From positions 1,426,001 to 1,490,000 of the forward strand of contig NZ_CP107785.1 of assembly GCF_036345915.1 (NCBI RefSeq): DNA of 64,000 bases, written 5' to 3'. A program made the translations under genes and the position numbers. Below the pieces are notes generated by a model that ran no database searches, had not been told where the DNA came from, and saw only the letters and a program-made list of their open reading frames with translations. Shown in pieces: positions 16,141-25,329 of this stretch. The DNA is from Nocardia sp. NBC_00565. Its GTDB lineage: Bacteria > Actinomycetota > Actinomycetes > Mycobacteriales > Mycobacteriaceae. Position 1 is the first letter of the stretch, and the number at the start of each line of letters is the position of its first letter.

Positions 16141-17555
16141 GCGGCGGCACTTTCCTGGGTTGGGACAAGGGAGTGACGGCGGCCGTAGCCGAAGTAGATC
16201 GCCGCGCCGATCGCGCTCCAGACCGCGAAGCGCAACCAGGTCAAGCCCTCGAAAGTGGTGGCGAGCCAGACACATCCGGCGATCGCCGCGATCGGCACCA
16301 GCGGCAGCAGCGGCACACGGAACGGGCGCGCCCGGTCGGGATCGGTGCGGCGCAGGATCAGCACGCCGATGGCGACCACGACGAAGGCGAACAGCGCACC
16401 GATATTGACCAATTCGGCGACGGTTCCGATCGGCAGCAGCGCCGCCACCACGGCAATGCCGGTGCCGAGCAACAGGCTCAGCCGCACCGGCGCGCCCCGG
16501 TGGCTGGTGCGGCACAGCGCGCGCGGCAGCAGTCCGTCGCGGCTCATCGCGAAGATCAGCCGAGTCTGGCCGTAGCACAACATCAACAGGCCCTTGGTCA
16601 GCGCGATCACCGACGCCACCAGGATCACCTTGCCGATCCAGCCTGCCCCGATGGCCGCCAGCGCCGTCGCGACCGGGGCCGCGTTGTTCAGGGTGGGGTA
16701 GGGGGCGACGCCGGTGAGCACCGCACTGACGGCCACATACAGGCCGGTGGCGAGCACGACCGAGCCGATGATGCCCCACGGCAGATCCCGGGCCGGATCG
16801 CGGGTTTCCTCCGCGGAGGTCGCGACGATATCGAAGCCGAGGTAGGCGAAGAATGCCAGTGCCGCGCCCGCGGCGATGCCATTGACGCCGAATGGCATGA
16901 ACGGGGTCCAGTTCGCCGTGCCGACATGTGGTGCGCCGATGGCGATCACCACGATCAGTGCCGTAATTGTCACCGCTACCAGTATTTTCACGACGGTGGC
17001 GGTGAGTTTGACATCGAATATCAGCACACCGATTATGGCGGCGGTGATGAGTAGTGCCGGAAGGTTGAGCACACCGCCGTCGGCCGGCCCCGCGGTTATT
17101 TCATGTGGAAGTGTCACGCCGAAAAGGGAATCCAGCATCGCGGTGAACAGTCCGGACCAGCCGATGGCCACCGCGGCGGCGGCGACCGCATATTCGAGCA
17201 GCAGATTCCAGCCGACCAGGAATGCGGGCGATTCGCCGAGCGTCGCCCTGGTGTAGGTGTAGGCACTGCCGGAGATCGGTGTCATCGCGGCGAGTTCGCT
17301 GTAACACAGCGCGACCAGCACACAGATCACCCCGGCCAGGACGAACGAGAGCATGATGGCCGGGCCCGCCTTGGTTGCCGCGGCGATGCCGGTGGTGACG
17401 AAGATGCCCGCTCCGACGATCGCACCGACGCCCATCGCCACCAGATCGAAGCGGCCGAGTGTGCGTTTGAGAGGCTGTTCGCCGGTTTCATTACGCAATG
17501 CGAATCCGGTCGGTCGGCGGAATGCGGATCGGCGAAGCTGTGTCGGTGCGGCCAT
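16137..17555 (-). CDS. APC-superfamily amino-acid permease
   Basis: A 472-residue membrane protein of the cationic amino-acid transporter type. The first helix has the diagnostic FDLVAMGVGAIVGAGIFVTT, followed by CYSELAAMTPISGSAYTYTR; about twelve hydrophobic segments span the rest. A basic N-terminal tail of ~35 residues precedes helix 1. It is the first gene of a tight operon with two hydroxyacid flavoenzymes, RidA and a methyltransferase, so it probably imports the amino or hydroxy acid they handle. The upstream gap (17556-17778) must hold the promoter. Confidence 0.9.
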   Translation of the reverse strand: MAAPTQLRRSAFRRPTGFALRNETGEQPLKRTLGRFDLVAMGVGAIVGAGIFVTTGIAAATKAGPAIMLSFVLAGVICVLVALCYSELAAMTPISGSAYTYTRATLGESPAFLVGWNLLLEYAVAAAAVAIGWSGLFTAMLDSLFGVTLPHEITAGPADGGVLNLPALLITAAIIGVLIFDVKLTATVVKILVAVTITALIVVIAIGAPHVGTANWTPFMPFGVNGIAAGAALAFFAYLGFDIVATSAEETRDPARDLPWGIIGSVVLATGLYVAVSAVLTGVAPYPTLNNAAPVATALAAIGAGWIGKVILVASVIALTKGLLMLCYGQTRLIFAMSRDGLLPRALCRTSHRGAPVRLSLLLGTGIAVVAALLPIGTVAELVNIGALFAFVVVAIGVLILRRTDPDRARPFRVPLLPLVPIAAIAGCVWLATTFEGLTWLRFAVWSAIGAAIYFGYGRRHSLVPTQESAAA

Positions 17556-17754
17556 GTCAACGGTCCGTTCACTATTCGATATGTTCCTGCCCAGTTCTCT
17601 TCGGCCGGGCTGTATTCCAGTGAATCAGCGTCGCTTTGTGTTCCGGTGAACTCAGGTAACGTATCTGTTTCGCGATATTCGTGAAATCGATTGGTTATCA
17701 ATAGAATTCGGCACGTCGAATTTCGCAGCCGGGTCGCTGCGTGAAAGGGATTGT

Positions 17755-17766
17755 CCGGATATCCGG
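17755..17766. promoter_or_regulatory. Perfect 12-base palindrome
   Basis: CCGGATATCCGG is a perfect palindrome between the MFS stop and the APC permease start, both genes being on the minus strand. It lies 200 bases upstream of the permease start, so it could be an operator or an mRNA stem at the end of the MFS transcript. Weak evidence. Confidence 0.3.
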
Positions 17767-17778
17767 GAAGATATTCGA

Positions 17779-18945
17779 CTATGCGGTTGTGGCGGTTGGT
17801 GTTTCGGGCTGTGCGACTGGAGCGTGCGACCTTGCACGCTTGCGGACGATGGTGGTGGCTGACGCAACGGCGATCAGTGCGATCGCGGCGGCGATGACGG
17901 CGTCCTGCATCGTCGCGACGGTGGCGACTACGCCGAAGCCGATGGTGGCCACGGCCGCACAGAGATACGCCACGGCGGCGTAGCGCGAGGCGATCCTGGC
18001 GTGCTGATCGGGGGCGGTGGCGGCGCTGACGATGCGCAGCCCGGTCCGATAGGCGATGCCCTGCCCGCAGCCTGCGAGGACCGCGCCTGCCAGTAGCAGC
18101 GGCAGACTCGGCGCGATCGCCACCGCCGCGGCCACCGCCACGCCGGCGATGATGATGAGCTGGGCCAGAATTGGCTCACCGCGCAGGGTGGCGGGCGGCG
18201 CCGCCCGCTGCACCACCCAGGCGCTGACCAGGTACAGGCCGACCGGCAGGGCCAGCAGCGGTAAGTTCGTCGTGCCGAGCAGTTCGGCACCGTAGCTGGG
18301 TAGCAAAGCGACGACCAAGCCCGCCGAGACCCAAGCGGCAATTCCATTGAGGTAGCCCGCCATTGGCGGCTCTGTCGATTGCGCCGCGACTGCGCGGGAC
18401 GCGGTCACTCGATGGCCGGGGGACCGGTTGGTGACCACGATCAGTGCGACGCCGCCCAGCAGTACGGCATGACACAGATAGACCGTGACGCCCGGCGCCG
18501 GAAGATACTGGGCCACCCATGCGGCGGCGATGGTGCCCAACGCCGAGCCGAGCACGGTGGCGGTGGCCATCGCGGTGCGTCCGCGCTCGCCCTTGCGTTC
18601 CAGGATCAGCCCGGCCAGCGAGCCGGTGACCAGGCCGACCGACAGCCCCGCGAGTACCCGTGCCGCGCAGGCGGGTCCGGCCGAATCGGCAAGGCTCATC
18701 GCGATATCCGCGCCGATGCCGCATCCGCTGCCCACTCCGATCCGCCACCACCATGCGTTGCGCGACGGGGGCGTGCCGATGAAGGTGAGCGTCGGGGTCA
18801 GCGCGAACAGATACGTCGCGAAGATGACGGTGATGAGCAGCGGTGCCAGCCCCCAGGCATGGCGGTAGTACGGCATCATGCCGGTCGCCATATTCGGCTG
18901 AGCCATGATCAGCACGAGCAACGCGCCGGGAGCCGCTGTCCGCAT
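17779..18945 (-). CDS. MFS efflux transporter
   Basis: A 388-residue membrane protein with about twelve hydrophobic helices and a cluster of basic residues between halves (LILERKGERGRTAMATATVL), typical of the major facilitator superfamily. It is shorter than DHA2 pumps and matches DHA1-like exporters. Substrate unknown. It diverges from a TetR gene across a 124-base gap carrying a nested inverted repeat, the usual arrangement for a repressor-controlled efflux pump. Confidence 0.85.
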   Translation of the reverse strand: MRTAAPGALLVLIMAQPNMATGMMPYYRHAWGLAPLLITVIFATYLFALTPTLTFIGTPPSRNAWWWRIGVGSGCGIGADIAMSLADSAGPACAARVLAGLSVGLVTGSLAGLILERKGERGRTAMATATVLGSALGTIAAAWVAQYLPAPGVTVYLCHAVLLGGVALIVVTNRSPGHRVTASRAVAAQSTEPPMAGYLNGIAAWVSAGLVVALLPSYGAELLGTTNLPLLALPVGLYLVSAWVVQRAAPPATLRGEPILAQLIIIAGVAVAAAVAIAPSLPLLLAGAVLAGCGQGIAYRTGLRIVSAATAPDQHARIASRYAAVAYLCAAVATIGFGVVATVATMQDAVIAAAIALIAVASATTIVRKRARSHAPVAQPETPTATTA

Positions 18946-18959
18946 TCACCCTCCCAATT

Positions 18960-19007
18960 GAGGAGATCTTCTCAGTTAGTAGCGTAACGAACTGAGAAGA
19001 TCTTCTC
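18960..19007. promoter_or_regulatory. Nested inverted repeat, putative TetR operator
   Basis: Two 18-base arms (18960-18977 and 18990-19007) form an inverted repeat with a 12-base spacer; 17 of 18 positions match. The right arm inverted reads GAGAAGATCTTCTCAGTT, and its first 14 bases are themselves a perfect palindrome, so the site has two small palindromes inside a large one. It lies between the divergent MFS (start 18945) and TetR (start 19070) genes and is almost surely a repressor operator. Confidence 0.8.
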
Positions 19008-19069
19008 TACTCGGGCGCTCCGATTGGGTTACTCATCGGCTCGGCCCGCCGACCGGGCAGGATGGAGGC

Positions 19070-19660
19070 GTGCCAACCGTGAACACCCGCAGCGATGCGC
19101 AGCGCAGCCGAACGGTGCTGGTCGACGCGGTCGGCAGTCTGCTCGACGCGGGCCGGATCGGCTTCTCGATCCCGGAACTGGCCGCCGCGGCCGGGGTCGG
19201 CGTCGCGACGGCATACCGACATTTCGCGACGCCGCAGGACGCCATGCAGGCATTCCATCGCCGCGCGATCGAACAACTCCTCGAAGCCCTCGCTGCCATC
19301 GATCCGAGCCTCGATCCGGTCGACCGCTTCCACCGCTTCTGTCGCACCTGGGTCGCCCAGGCTCGCCAATGGGGCCCCGCCGTGCGGCACATCCGCAGCC
19401 ACAAGGGCTTCATCGAACGTCTCGCCGCGGGGGACGAATCCATTACCGCCATGCACGACATCCTGGCCGACGTGCTGGAAGCCCTTGTCCGCCAAGGCAA
19501 AACAACTCAGCCCGACCTGACCTACGCGGTCCTGCTGTGGATCACCATCTTCGACGAACGGGTCGTCTACGACCTCACCGTCTTTCAGCATTGGTCGGCG
19601 GCGCGAGTCACCGATCAACTCACCCGCGCCGCCGCCGGAGCGCTCGGCATCGAGGTCTGA
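19070..19660 (+). CDS. TetR-family transcriptional regulator
   Basis: A 196-residue regulator. The N-terminal helix-turn-helix reads FSIPELAAAAGVGVATAYRH followed by FATPQDAMQAFHRRAIE, the TetR pattern. The C-terminal ligand domain is helical and unremarkable. The GTG start lies 62 bases after the nested inverted repeat shared with the divergent MFS gene, which it is expected to repress together with itself. The inducer is unknown. Confidence 0.9.
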   Translation: MPTVNTRSDAQRSRTVLVDAVGSLLDAGRIGFSIPELAAAAGVGVATAYRHFATPQDAMQAFHRRAIEQLLEALAAIDPSLDPVDRFHRFCRTWVAQARQWGPAVRHIRSHKGFIERLAAGDESITAMHDILADVLEALVRQGKTTQPDLTYAVLLWITIFDERVVYDLTVFQHWSAARVTDQLTRAAAGALGIEV

Positions 19661-19661
19661 T

Positions 19662-20429
19662 TCAGTCCAGACAGCGACGCAGCGCCGCCGCCACGAAAGG
19701 CCATGCGGCGGAATCGGGATCGATGAGTTCGAAGTGTCCGATGCCCGCCAGTTCGACGAGTTCGGACCCGGTTTTCGCGCAGTATTCGCGCGCCAATTCG
19801 ATCGGCAGGCGATCGTCCCGATCGCCGTGCACGACGATGACCGGGATATCGGCCGTGCCGAGAGCGAGCGGATCGGCCGCGGCGTATCGGTCGGGAAATT
19901 CTGCGGGTCCGCCGCCGAGGAACTCGGCCACCGCACCCGAGCCATTGCCCCGCTCGTAGGCATCGACAAGGTCTGCCGCCGGCGCCAACGCCACGACACC
20001 GGCCACGCGCGGCGCGATATCGGCGCGCCAGGCAACGCCGTTCGGTAAGCGATGTCGCAATGCCGCCCACAGCGCCAGATGTCCGCCCGCCGAATGCCCC
20101 AGATACAAGATGCGGTCATGGGCGATCCGGCCCGGGCGCGCCGCCTCGATCAATCCGGGCAGCACGTCCAGAGCCTGCGCCACATCATCGAACGTCGTCG
20201 GCCACCCGCCGCCGCCACCGACCCGCCGATACTCGATATTCGCGACCGCATATCCCAGCGCAGCCAGCGCCTCCGCCTCCGGACGGGCGTGCTCCCGGTC
20301 GAATGCCGCGCGCCAGAATCCGCCGTGCAGCACCACGACCAGTGCAGCCGGACCGTCGGACGTGGGCAGATACAGGTCGGCCACGTGGTCGGGATGGGGT
20401 CCGTAGGCAATGGTCGTGTCGATGGTCAT
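19662..20429 (-). CDS. Alpha/beta hydrolase, kynurenine-formamidase/esterase-like
   Basis: A 255-residue alpha/beta hydrolase. The oxyanion motif HGGFW, nucleophile elbow GHSAGGHLALW, the acid loop IPVIVVHGDRDDRLPIELAR and the late histidine in GIGHFELIDP give a full catalytic set. The HGGFW and GHSAGG combination is typical of kynurenine formamidase-like and carboxylesterase-like enzymes. No tryptophan catabolic genes are adjacent, so a general esterase role is as likely. It converges on the TetR gene with one base between the stops. Confidence 0.85.
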   Translation of the reverse strand: MTIDTTIAYGPHPDHVADLYLPTSDGPAALVVVLHGGFWRAAFDREHARPEAEALAALGYAVANIEYRRVGGGGGWPTTFDDVAQALDVLPGLIEAARPGRIAHDRILYLGHSAGGHLALWAALRHRLPNGVAWRADIAPRVAGVVALAPAADLVDAYERGNGSGAVAEFLGGGPAEFPDRYAAADPLALGTADIPVIVVHGDRDDRLPIELAREYCAKTGSELVELAGIGHFELIDPDSAAWPFVAAALRRCLD

Positions 20430-20477
20430 GGGTCCATCAAACTGTGCGCCGACCTATCACATCCAGTTCGACATCGA

Positions 20478-20759
20478 CTACAGGCTGAACGCAATCGAGC
20501 GCAGGACCAGCGCCACGATGAAGACCACGGTGAACGCCAAGTCGATCGATATGCTGCCCGCGCGGATCGGCCGCAGGTAGCGGCGGACCGGGGCGATCAC
20601 CGGTTCGGTCCAGGAATGGCTCAGTTCGCGGGCGCGATTCACCCATTGCGGGTGGCTGCCGTTGGCCAGCACCCCTACCCAGTCCAGCACCAGCCGGGCG
20701 AGCAGTAGCAGGACGAATGCCGTCAAGGCAAGCCCGAGCAAGGTTCCGATGAGGCTCAT
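20478..20759 (-). CDS. YggT-family membrane protein
   Basis: A 93-residue protein with two hydrophobic segments and between them the YggT pattern ELSHSWTEPVIAPVRRYLRP, then SIDLAFTVVFIVALVLRSI. YggT proteins are small membrane proteins often near cell-division genes; function is poorly known. ATG 20759 is preceded by AAGGAG six bases upstream, better than the longer frame to 20783. No division genes are present here. Confidence 0.85.
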   Translation of the reverse strand: MSLIGTLLGLALTAFVLLLLARLVLDWVGVLANGSHPQWVNRARELSHSWTEPVIAPVRRYLRPIRAGSISIDLAFTVVFIVALVLRSIAFSL

Positions 20760-20869
20760 GCCGACTCCTTCGTGGGTGGCCATCTACCAGTATCAACGTT
20801 GCGGGCCAGATGGGAAGTGTCCCATTCGCCGGGTTCTCAGCCGACTATCAGGTCGGTTAGCCTGTCCCG

Positions 20870-21667
20870 ATGCGCAGACCGCTCCTTCACCTGCCGTTGG
20901 CCGTCCTGTTCGCCGTGAGCTGGCTCGTGGCCGCCGCACGCACCGGCCCCGTCGCGACCGCGCAGGAGGTGTCGCGGCTGGTCACGGTGCAGCAGTCGGG
21001 CGTGCTGCGGGTGTGCACGACCGGCGACTACCCGCCCTACACCCTGCGCGAGGACGACGCCTATCGCGGCGTCGACATCACCCTGGCCAGCGACCTCGCC
21101 GCGACCCTGCACGTTGTGCCGCAATGGATTCCGACGACCTGGTCGACGCTGACCGACGACTTCCTCGCGCAGTGCGATATCGCTGTTGGCGGCATCTCCG
21201 ACACCACGGCCCGTCGCCAGGTCGCCGACTTCTCCATACCGACCTCCATCGACGGCAAGACTCCCGTCACCCGCCGCGCCGACGCCGATACCTACGCCAC
21301 CATTGACCAGATCAACCGTCCCGAGGTCCGCGTGATCGTGAATCGCGGTGGCACCAATGAGGCATTCGCCCGCACCAACTTCCCCGAGGCCCAGCTGACC
21401 ATCTGGCCCGATAACCTCACCATCTACGACCAGTTGGAACAGCACCGGGCCGACGTCTTCGTGACCGATTCGGTCGAAGGCCGCTACCGCCAGCGCACCC
21501 ACCCGACACTCCAAGTCCTGCATCCGGATACGCCCTTCGATTCCGCCGCCAAGGCTTACCTGCTGCCGAAGGGTGACGTGCTGTTCAACACCGTCGTCAA
21601 CACCTGGCTCGAATCCGCGATCCGCAGCGGCCGAGCCGATCAGCTGCTGGCGGACTGGATCGGCTGA
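20870..21667 (+). CDS. Secreted family-3 solute-binding protein, PheC-like
   Basis: The 265-residue product has a signal peptide (about residues 1-31) and a bacterial family-3 solute-binding fold: GVLRVCTTGDYPPYTL, VDITLASDLAATLHV, FLAQCDIAVGGISDTTARRQ and VRVIVNRGGTNEAFARTNF. These blocks resemble, from memory, periplasmic cyclohexadienyl dehydratase PheC, which evolved from this fold and makes phenylpyruvate from prephenate or arogenate. No lipobox cysteine is seen and no ABC permease genes follow, which favours the enzyme over a transporter component. Uncertain without alignment of active-site residues. Confidence 0.78.
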   Translation: MRRPLLHLPLAVLFAVSWLVAAARTGPVATAQEVSRLVTVQQSGVLRVCTTGDYPPYTLREDDAYRGVDITLASDLAATLHVVPQWIPTTWSTLTDDFLAQCDIAVGGISDTTARRQVADFSIPTSIDGKTPVTRRADADTYATIDQINRPEVRVIVNRGGTNEAFARTNFPEAQLTIWPDNLTIYDQLEQHRADVFVTDSVEGRYRQRTHPTLQVLHPDTPFDSAAKAYLLPKGDVLFNTVVNTWLESAIRSGRADQLLADWIG

Positions 21668-21783
21668 CGCGGGCGGTCGTTCGTGGCCGTTGACAGCAAA
21701 TGTCGTACCTGTCAACGTAACCAAGGACATCGAGGTCCTGATCCGGCTGGGCGCTTCGGTATCGTCGGATCGGAGAGTGCTTG

Positions 21784-23508
21784 ATGGGGTTTCTCGAGCC
21801 CGACCTGCCCGTGGTCGATATGGCGCGGTGGAGCAAGGGCACTCGCAGCGAACGGATCCGCCCGATGGCCGAGCACTGGGCCGAGGTGGGTTTCGGTACC
21901 CCGGTCGCGCTGCATCTGTTCTATGTCGGCAAGGTTTGTCTCTATATCCTCGGTGGCTGGCTGATCGTGTTGTCCACCAAGGGGATCGACGGATTCACCG
22001 GCGTCGGTGATTGGTGGTCGGAGCCGATCGTCTTCGAGAAAGTGGTGCTGTACACGCTGCTGTTCGAGGTGATCGGGCTGGGTTGCGGATTCGGCCCGCT
22101 GAACAACAGGTACCTTCCGCCCTTCGGCTCGATTCTGTACTGGTTGCGGCCCAGGACAATTCGGCTCCCGCCATGGCCCGGGCAGATTCCGCTGACCAAG
22201 GGCACCGACCGCACCGTGGTGGATATCGCGCTGTACGCGGCGTTGCTGGTGCTGACTGCGATTGCGGTGCTATCGGATGGCACCGGTCCGGTGCCGGAGT
22301 TGGACACCACCGTCGGGCTGCTCCCGGTGTGGCAGATCGCGGTGATCCTCGGATTGCTGGCGTTGATCGGGTTGCGCGACAAGGTGATCTTTCTGGCCGC
22401 GCGCGGTGAGGTCTACGCCACGCTGACGGTCACCTTCCTGTTCGCCGCCGACGTGATCGTCGCCGCGAAGCTGGTCTTCGTGGTCATCTGGATGGGCGCG
22501 GCGACGTCGAAGCTGAACAAGCACTTCCCGTTCGTGGTCTCCACGATGATGTCCAATAGCCCCGTATTCCGGCGAAAGTCGCTCAAGCGCAAATTCTTCG
22601 AGAACTTCCCCGACGATCTGCGGCCGGGCCGCCTTTCGCGCGTCTTCGCTCACGGCGGCACGGCCGTCGAGATGTGTATCCCCCTGGTGCTGTTCTTCTC
22701 GCACGGCGGATGGTCGACGGCCGTCGCCGCATTCGTGATGGTGTGCTTCCATCTGGCGATCTTGACCGCGATCCCCATGGGTGTGCCGCTGGAGTGGAAT
22801 GTCTTCATGATCTTCGGCGTGCTGGTGCTGTTCGTGGCACACGCCGATCTCGGTCTCACCAGTTTGCACAGCCCCGCGCCGGTGTTGCTGTTCCTGGTGA
22901 TCGCGGGCATCGTGATCGCCGGGAACCTGTTCCCGCAGCGGATTTCGTTCCTGCCCGGCATGCGGTACTACGCGGGCAATTGGGATACGACGATGTGGTG
23001 CGTCAAAGCCTCGGCCGCCGAGAAGATCAACCGCGGCATCGTCGCGATCGCCAGCATGCCGCAGGCCCAGCTCGAGCGCGTCTACGGTAAAGACCGCGCG
23101 CAGATACCCATGTTCATGGGATATGCCTTCCGTGCCATGAACACCCACGGCCGCGCGCTGTTCACCCTCGTGCACCGCGCCATGCCCGCCGGCCGCGAGG
23201 ATGAGTACACCGTCACCGACGGCGAACGCATCTGCAGCACCGCCGTCGGCTGGAACTTCGGCGACGGCCATATGCACAACGAACAGCTCATCAGCGCGAT
23301 GCAGGAGCGTTGTCAGTTCGAACCCGGGGAAGTGCGCGTCGTGCTGCTCGACGCCCAGCCGATCCATCAGCAGACCCAGGAATACCGACTGGTCGACGCG
23401 GCTACCGGCGAATTCGAGCGCGGGGTGGTGTTTGTCGCCGATATGGTCATCCGCCAGCCGTGGGCCGACGACGTTCCCGTGCACGTTCGCGAGAGCGACC
23501 GCACCTGA
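21784..23508 (+). CDS. DUF3556 membrane protein
   Basis: A 574-residue protein with about nine to ten hydrophobic helices in its first 390 residues and a soluble C-terminal domain of ~180 residues. The start GFLEPDLPVVDMARWSKGTR is typical of the mycobacterial DUF3556 family. FPFVVSTMMSNSPVFRRKSL and ERICSTAVGWNFGDGHMHNE are strongly patterned. Function unknown. An in-frame TTG at 21781 directly precedes the ATG at 21784; GGAGAG lies upstream. No neighbour suggests a pathway. Confidence 0.85.
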   Translation: MGFLEPDLPVVDMARWSKGTRSERIRPMAEHWAEVGFGTPVALHLFYVGKVCLYILGGWLIVLSTKGIDGFTGVGDWWSEPIVFEKVVLYTLLFEVIGLGCGFGPLNNRYLPPFGSILYWLRPRTIRLPPWPGQIPLTKGTDRTVVDIALYAALLVLTAIAVLSDGTGPVPELDTTVGLLPVWQIAVILGLLALIGLRDKVIFLAARGEVYATLTVTFLFAADVIVAAKLVFVVIWMGAATSKLNKHFPFVVSTMMSNSPVFRRKSLKRKFFENFPDDLRPGRLSRVFAHGGTAVEMCIPLVLFFSHGGWSTAVAAFVMVCFHLAILTAIPMGVPLEWNVFMIFGVLVLFVAHADLGLTSLHSPAPVLLFLVIAGIVIAGNLFPQRISFLPGMRYYAGNWDTTMWCVKASAAEKINRGIVAIASMPQAQLERVYGKDRAQIPMFMGYAFRAMNTHGRALFTLVHRAMPAGREDEYTVTDGERICSTAVGWNFGDGHMHNEQLISAMQERCQFEPGEVRVVLLDAQPIHQQTQEYRLVDAATGEFERGVVFVADMVIRQPWADDVPVHVRESDRT

Positions 23509-23529
23509 TCGGCGCGGTCGCCGCGTCAC

Positions 23530-24045
23530 CTATTGCGTGGTGGTCTGCCGCTTCGGCAGCTTCCAGCCCGGCCGCGGGAAGTGGCAGGTGTAGCCGTCCG
23601 GATAGCGCAGCAGGTAGTCCTGATGCTCGGGCTCGGCCTCCCAGAACTCGCTCGCCGGGGTTACCTCGGTGACCACCTTGCCGGGCCACAGGCCCGAGTC
23701 CTCGACATCGACGATGGTCTCCAGTGCGACGCGCTTCTGCTCGTCATCGAGATAGAAGATCTCCGAACGGTAGCTGGTACCGATGTCGTTGCCCTGCCGG
23801 TCCTTCGTCGTCGGATCGTGGATCTGGAAGAAGAACTCCAGCAGCGCCCGGTAGTCGGTCAGCGCCGGGTCGTAGATGATCTCCACGGCCTCCGCATGAC
23901 CCGGGTGATTGCGATAGGTGGGGTGGTCGTTGCGTCCACCGGTGTAGCCGACCCGCGTCGACAGCACCCCCGGCTGCCTTCGGATCAAATCCTCCATGCC
24001 CCAGAAGCATCCACCGGCCAGAATCGCCTTGCGCGTGTCGCTCAC
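23530..24045 (-). CDS. msrA: Peptide methionine-S-sulfoxide reductase A
   Basis: A 171-residue MsrA that reduces the S-epimer of methionine sulfoxide. The catalytic [10 protein letters not shown] is at residues 11-20, with Cys13. [19 protein letters not shown] and the C-terminal YTCHFPRP complete the family pattern. The ATG overlaps the msrB stop by four bases, so the two are co-translated. A thioredoxin-type reductant is expected. Complete and ordinary. Confidence 0.96.
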   Translation of the reverse strand: MSDTRKAILAGGCFWGMEDLIRRQPGVLSTRVGYTGGRNDHPTYRNHPGHAEAVEIIYDPALTDYRALLEFFFQIHDPTTKDRQGNDIGTSYRSEIFYLDDEQKRVALETIVDVEDSGLWPGKVVTEVTPASEFWEAEPEHQDYLLRYPDGYTCHFPRPGWKLPKRQTTTQ

Positions 24046-24497
24046 GCGTCCTCCTTCGTGAACAGAGCCTTGTACTGCCCATAGCCTTGTGCCTCGAGGT
24101 CGTCGAGGTGGATGAACCGCAGCGCCGCCGAATTGATGCAGTACCGCAGTCCGCCCGCCGCGCTGGGCCCGTCGGTGAACACATGCCCCAGGTGGCTGTC
24201 ACCGCTTGCCGAACGCGCCTCGGTGCGGATCATCAGATGACTGAAGTCCCGCTTCTCGACCACACTCCCAGTATCGATCGGCTTGGTGAAGCTCGGCCAC
24301 CCCGATCCACTGTCGAACTTGTCGACCGAGGCGAACAACGGCTCACCGGACACCACATCCACATAGATACCCGGCTCGTGATTGTCCCAGTACTCGCCCG
24401 TGAACGCTCGCTCGGTCCCGTTCTCCTGAGTGACGTGATACTGCTCAGGCGACAGCGCCGCGATCGCTGCGGGATTCCGGTTGTATTCCTGTGCCAC
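24042..24497 (-). CDS. msrB: Peptide methionine-R-sulfoxide reductase B
   Basis: A 151-residue MsrB. Key stretches are [23 protein letters not shown] and [11 protein letters not shown] with the catalytic cysteine. The two CxxC pairs that hold zinc in many MsrB proteins are missing (SGEPLFAS where CxxCG would be), so this is the zinc-free form. GTG 24497 follows a strong GAGGAGG site. It is the first gene of an msrB-msrA operon. Confidence 0.95.
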   Translation of the reverse strand: MAQEYNRNPAAIAALSPEQYHVTQENGTERAFTGEYWDNHEPGIYVDVVSGEPLFASVDKFDSGSGWPSFTKPIDTGSVVEKRDFSHLMIRTEARSASGDSHLGHVFTDGPSAAGGLRYCINSAALRFIHLDDLEAQGYGQYKALFTKEDA

Positions 24498-24641
24498 ATG
24501 ACCTCCTCATATCGGCTCCACGTACAACCGGCGCCCCGGCTCGGAAAGTCCGCACCCGAGCTAGCGTCACACTTCGGTCATTGTTCGCTGCACCGCCGCG
24601 CACCACCCGATTGTGGCGGCGGCGAATGTACGTTCATAGGC

Positions 24642-25202
24642 ATGCACTGGGATCAGATGACCGCCACGCCCGATGAGCTGCGCAAACAAGCGACGCGATT
24701 TCGCCGCGCCGTCGGGCAGCTCGCGGTGCTCGAGGCGATCATCAGCTCTGTCGATGGCCCGTGGCTCGGCGCGATGGATGCCGACGGACGCGGCGCCGCG
24801 GAGCTGAAGATGCACCTGGCCGGGCGTTACCGCCTCACCGCCGTCGTGACGAGCGCCGGAAAGCTCAACCACGTGCAGATGAACGCTCCCTCCGGTGGCG
24901 AGCGGGTCCTCTCGACGAAGCTCGCGACCCGGCGCGGTTGGGATCCCCCCGAGGAAATGCCCAAACAGCCCGCATGGCTCGACTACGTCGTCGAATGGGC
25001 CCGCACCGCCAGCGCAGCCGTGGACCGCCGCGCCGTCCTCGACTGGCGTCTGAAAGGCGCGGACCAAAAACTGGCCGCTATGAACGACACCATCGACAAC
25101 CTCCGCGCCGGCCTCCTGGAACGAGAACAACTGCGCGACGAACTCGCCGCCGAGGTCGCCGAACTCCGCACCGAGCTCGAATCCCTCGACGCGACCGAAT
25201 AG
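24642..25202 (+). CDS. Hypothetical protein with C-terminal coiled coil
   Basis: A 186-residue protein from ATG 24642. It starts [20 protein letters not shown] and ends with a clear heptad-type coiled coil (residues about 140-185: leucine-spaced, rich in Glu, Arg and Asp). No signal peptide or membrane segment. I do not recognise the family. The upstream 140 bases are its own promoter region, with msrB diverging. Confidence 0.65.
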   Translation: MHWDQMTATPDELRKQATRFRRAVGQLAVLEAIISSVDGPWLGAMDADGRGAAELKMHLAGRYRLTAVVTSAGKLNHVQMNAPSGGERVLSTKLATRRGWDPPEEMPKQPAWLDYVVEWARTASAAVDRRAVLDWRLKGADQKLAAMNDTIDNLRAGLLEREQLRDELAAEVAELRTELESLDATE

Positions 25203-25215
25203 CGCCCGCGCCACA

Positions 25216-25329
25216 CAAGAGCCCCCCGCCTGCGTGCAGGGTTTCGCCGGTGATCCAGCGGGCGGCCTCGGAGGCCAGAAATGCGACGATGTCGGCGATG
25301 TCGGCCGGTTCACCGATGCGCCCGAGCGG
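25216..25329 (-). pseudogene. C-terminal remnant of a short-chain dehydrogenase
   Basis: About 38 residues, [20 protein letters not shown] and [18 protein letters not shown], are the near-universal C-terminal part of classical SDR enzymes. No Rossmann motif, catalytic tyrosine or start exists upstream. The adjoining plus-strand piece (about 25340-25463, [20 protein letters not shown] to a stop) looks like the end of another, MarR-like, protein. Gene debris. Confidence 0.65.

Noticed and set aside
12338..17555. Mycofactocin locus, suggested by the MftD-like FMN enzyme
   Set aside because: No mftA precursor peptide, mftB or radical SAM mftC is present; the FMN enzyme fits general hydroxyacid oxidases.
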